Source: JAIRLS01 sp031551455
GTDB lineage: Bacteria > Bacteroidota > Bacteroidia > Bacteroidales > UBA4181
Assembly: GCA_031551455.1 (NCBI GenBank)
Contig: JAVBNP010000303.1
Span: 1 to 9,083 of the forward strand
Length of the DNA stretch: 9,083 nt
Direction: 5' to 3'
In this document: positions 7,177 through 9,083 of the stretch, one piece after another
Layout: each line of letters starts with the position of its first letter
How positions within the stretch are numbered: the first letter of the stretch is position 1
Notes under the pieces: model-generated
Told to the model about the DNA's origin: nothing
Seen by the model: only the letters and a program-made list of their open reading frames with translations
Databases searched by the model: none
Made by a program: the position numbers and the translations under genes

Positions 7177-8928
7177 TTGCGAAATTTAAGTCGTTTGTTT
7201 TTCGTTTTTATTGTCTTGTTCGGTAGCCCTCTTCGCGCCGAACAACGTTCGGATTCCGTATTTTTTCAGCCGTTGGATATTCCCGTTTTGTTATCGGGAA
7301 CTTTTGCCGAATTGCGGGCCAACCATTTTCATTCGGGAATCGATTTTCGAACGCAGGGAACTTCGGGGCACAAGGTTTATGCTTGCGAAAGGGGTTACGT
7401 GTCGCGTATTTTCGTATCTCCGGGCGGCTACGGCAAGGCATTGTATATAACCCATCCCAACGGATATTCAACCGTATATGCGCATTTGGACGGATTTAAC
7501 GATGAAATCGCGGCGTATGTCAAGCGGCAGCAATACAAACGGGAACGATTCAATGTCGACTTGTATCCCGATTCGACGCTTTTACCGGTGAGGCGCGGCG
7601 AAATAATCGGATTTTCCGGAAATACCGGAGGGTCAAGCGGTCCGCACCTGCATTTCGAGGTGCGCGAAACGAAAACCGAAAGTCCGCTCAATCCGCTTTT
7701 GTTCGGGTTCGGGGTAAAAGATAACATCGCTCCAACCATGCGTCGATTGGCCGTTTATCCGATGGGGAAGGGCAGTACGGTGAACGGTTCGACCGAAAAA
7801 ATGATTTTGGATTTGGAAAAATCGGGAAAAACGTATCGCATCGTCGGCAACAAAGCAATTAAAATAAAAGGAAAGGCGGCTTTCGGTATCGATGCATACG
7901 ATCAAACATACGGATCGGCGAATCGTTGCGGTCCGTACGGCATCAGATGTTGGGTGGACAGCATCATGATTTTTTCGCAGACGATGGATAAATTTTCATT
8001 TGATGAAACGCGGTATGTCAACAGTTTGATCGATTATGCGTATTATGCGGAAAAACGCGTTCGTTTCAATCGTTTGTATATTGAGCCGAATAATCGATTA
8101 GGTGTTTATGATCGGTATGTCGACAAAGGTATTGTGCATTTCTCCGATTCCGCCGCACATAAAGCGTTAATTGCCGTCCGCGATTTACACGGCAACGTTG
8201 CGAAATTGAATTTTTCGTTTGTATCCGTTCCGGCGGCCGAGACTGTTGCCGCCACAGCATTACCGCATGTGTTTGATGTGTCCGGCGTGCCCGGGCTTTC
8301 GGAAAACGAATACAAGAAAGAGTTTGTGTTTAGGCAGGGGAATGTTAAAGTGACCATACCAGCCGATGCTCTTTACGACGACATCGATTTTGCATATAAT
8401 GTGTCCGAATCGCCCAAAGGTCTTTATTCGGAAGTGCATCATGTTCATTTCTCAAATATTCCGTTGCATAAAGCCGTTTCCGTGGAAATTGTCGCTGCCG
8501 GTTTGCCCGAACGTTTACGCGATAAGGCATTACTTGTTATCGTTGAACCTAACGGAAGTCGCAGTTATGTCGGCGGAAATTGGCAAGACGGCACGGTCGT
8601 CGGCGCATCGAGAGTGTTCGGTAATTTTGCCGTCGGAGTCGATACCGTTCCTCCGCGCATCACGCCGATTAATATCAAAAAAGGAGCCGATATGCGGGGT
8701 GTGAAGAATATTCGGTTCAAAATCAAAGATGATTTTTCGGGAATCGACACATATAACGGATGGATTGACGGACAGTGGGCGCTTTTCGAATACGATGCCA
8801 AAAATGATTTGATTTTTTACGATTTCGATCCGGATAAATTGACCAAAAACACGAAACACATATTGGATTTGAAAGTAACGGACAACAAAGGAAATGCCTC
8901 CGAATATCGGACCGATTTTACATGGTAA
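7177..8928 (+). CDS. Secreted M23 (LytM-type) zinc metallopeptidase
   Basis: From a TTG at 7177 this encodes 583 residues. No ATG exists in frame before the catalytic domain. A GTG at 7120 gives 602 residues but adds an odd Cys/His/Phe-rich stretch and precedes the likely transcription start, whereas the TTG yields a clean signal peptide (MRNLSRLFFVFIVLFGSPLRA, 21 residues). The M23 domain has every expected residue, numbered from the TTG: His52 and Asp56 (HSGID), His103 (YAHLDG), His157 and His159 (PHLHFE), so an active zinc endopeptidase is expected, cutting peptidoglycan cross-links in the periplasm. About 200-350 is a beta-rich region (FSFDETRYVNSLIDYAYY), about 388-490 a ZU5-like beta region (VTIPADALYDD to FGNFAVGVDTVPP), and about 490-580 an Ig-like module (KDDFSGIDTY, VTDNKGNASEY). 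I recall such long M23 proteins from other Bacteroidota; the precise cell-wall role is unknown. Product call is secure, start is less so. Confidence 0.92.
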   Translation: MRNLSRLFFVFIVLFGSPLRAEQRSDSVFFQPLDIPVLLSGTFAELRANHFHSGIDFRTQGTSGHKVYACERGYVSRIFVSPGGYGKALYITHPNGYSTVYAHLDGFNDEIAAYVKRQQYKRERFNVDLYPDSTLLPVRRGEIIGFSGNTGGSSGPHLHFEVRETKTESPLNPLLFGFGVKDNIAPTMRRLAVYPMGKGSTVNGSTEKMILDLEKSGKTYRIVGNKAIKIKGKAAFGIDAYDQTYGSANRCGPYGIRCWVDSIMIFSQTMDKFSFDETRYVNSLIDYAYYAEKRVRFNRLYIEPNNRLGVYDRYVDKGIVHFSDSAAHKALIAVRDLHGNVAKLNFSFVSVPAAETVAATALPHVFDVSGVPGLSENEYKKEFVFRQGNVKVTIPADALYDDIDFAYNVSESPKGLYSEVHHVHFSNIPLHKAVSVEIVAAGLPERLRDKALLVIVEPNGSRSYVGGNWQDGTVVGASRVFGNFAVGVDTVPPRITPINIKKGADMRGVKNIRFKIKDDFSGIDTYNGWIDGQWALFEYDAKNDLIFYDFDPDKLTKNTKHILDLKVTDNKGNASEYRTDFTW

Positions 8929-8977
8929 TCGGGTAATGCGATAAATCACCGTCACTTATTTCGGGATTTCTTGATTG

Positions 8978-9017
8978 GTGTTCGGGTTCGTTACACATGT
9001 GTATCGAATCCGAACAC
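8978..9017 (+). terminator. 40-nt inverted repeat, probable terminator of the M23 gene
   Basis: The arms 8978-8997 and 8998-9017 are inverted copies differing at two places: one becomes a G-U wobble in plus-strand RNA, the other is a U-U mismatch. The centre acacatgtgt is itself palindromic, so the loop is only a few bases. It begins 49 nt after the peptidase stop codon. The sequence after it (atttaataaac) has only a weak T-run, so a terminator is likely but a protein-binding dyad or an mRNA 3'-end stabiliser is possible. Confidence 0.55.
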
Positions 9018-9083
9018 ATTTAATAAACGCTTTAAAAAGAATTGATTAAAAAACAAAAAATTACATATACGGCCGGGTTGTTG
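9018..9083. other. Right window edge, AT-rich and unassigned
   Basis: This stretch is very AT-rich (gattaaaaaacaaaaaatta) until the last 13 nt, which switch abruptly to GC-rich (ggccgggttgttg). No TAnnTTTG element, start codon with an extended frame, or complete RNA gene is visible. The final bases may be the start of a gene or RNA lying outside the window, but there is too little to call. Confidence 0.3.

Noticed and set aside
6965..7189. A 74-codon plus-strand open frame in the divergent intergenic region
   Set aside because: It covers the A/T palindrome and the likely peptidase promoter, overlaps the true coding start in another frame, and has low-complexity composition. Best explained as chance.
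8530..8955. A 141-codon open frame on the minus strand, opposite the end of the peptidase gene
   Set aside because: It is opposite the conserved C-terminal beta modules of the M23 protein and shows no family resemblance; it also runs through the peptidase stop region without a promoter or leader.
9071..9083. GC-rich last 13 nt after an AT-rich run, considered as the 5' end of a tRNA
   Set aside because: Only 13 nt are visible, so no arm can be paired or anticodon found. The pattern is compatible with many things and cannot be called.

Overview
The window reads as an ordinary chromosomal stretch from a member of the Bacteroidota, most likely Bacteroidales. The evidence is an adjacent SusC/SusD-type outer-membrane pair, promoter-like elements that match the Bacteroidota -7 consensus TAnnTTTG, an absence of strong Shine-Dalgarno sequences, and a HAMP-GAF-PAS sensor with a linker helix of a kind I associate with this phylum. 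I cannot name a species.

Layout: positions 1-216 hold an unassignable left edge and two consecutive hairpins (111-130 and 141-175). A minus-strand gene (217-2160) encodes a two-pass membrane sensor with a helical periplasmic domain, HAMP segments, GAF, a coiled coil and a C-terminal PAS domain, and no visible output domain. A 285-nt gap follows, with a weak promoter candidate for the sensor and a strong hairpin terminator (2391-2422) belonging to the next operon. That operon, also on the minus strand, is susC-like (3841-6891) followed by susD-like (2445-3821), separated by 19 nt. A divergent intergenic region carries a full -7 match for each direction and a perfect 18-bp A/T-tract palindrome between them. 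On the plus strand lies a secreted M23 (LytM-type) zinc metallopeptidase, best started at a TTG at 7177, followed by a 40-nt near-perfect inverted repeat that probably ends its transcript. The last ~65 nt are AT-rich and unassigned.

How the genes work together: the SusC-like protein should be the TonB-dependent barrel and the SusD-like lipoprotein its surface lid, together importing an unidentified ligand. No glycoside hydrolase, protease, sulfatase, ECF sigma or anti-sigma gene is visible beside them, and the SusC-like protein lacks the extra N-terminal STN signalling domain, so neither substrate nor regulator can be read from the window. The M23 peptidase is divergently transcribed and probably serves cell-wall remodelling, independently of the transporter. 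The sensor appears to be its own transcription unit. I see no CRISPR array, mobile element, RNA gene or evidently new system. The points worth a second look are the sensor without an output domain, the non-ATG start of the peptidase, and the architecture of the divergent promoter region.
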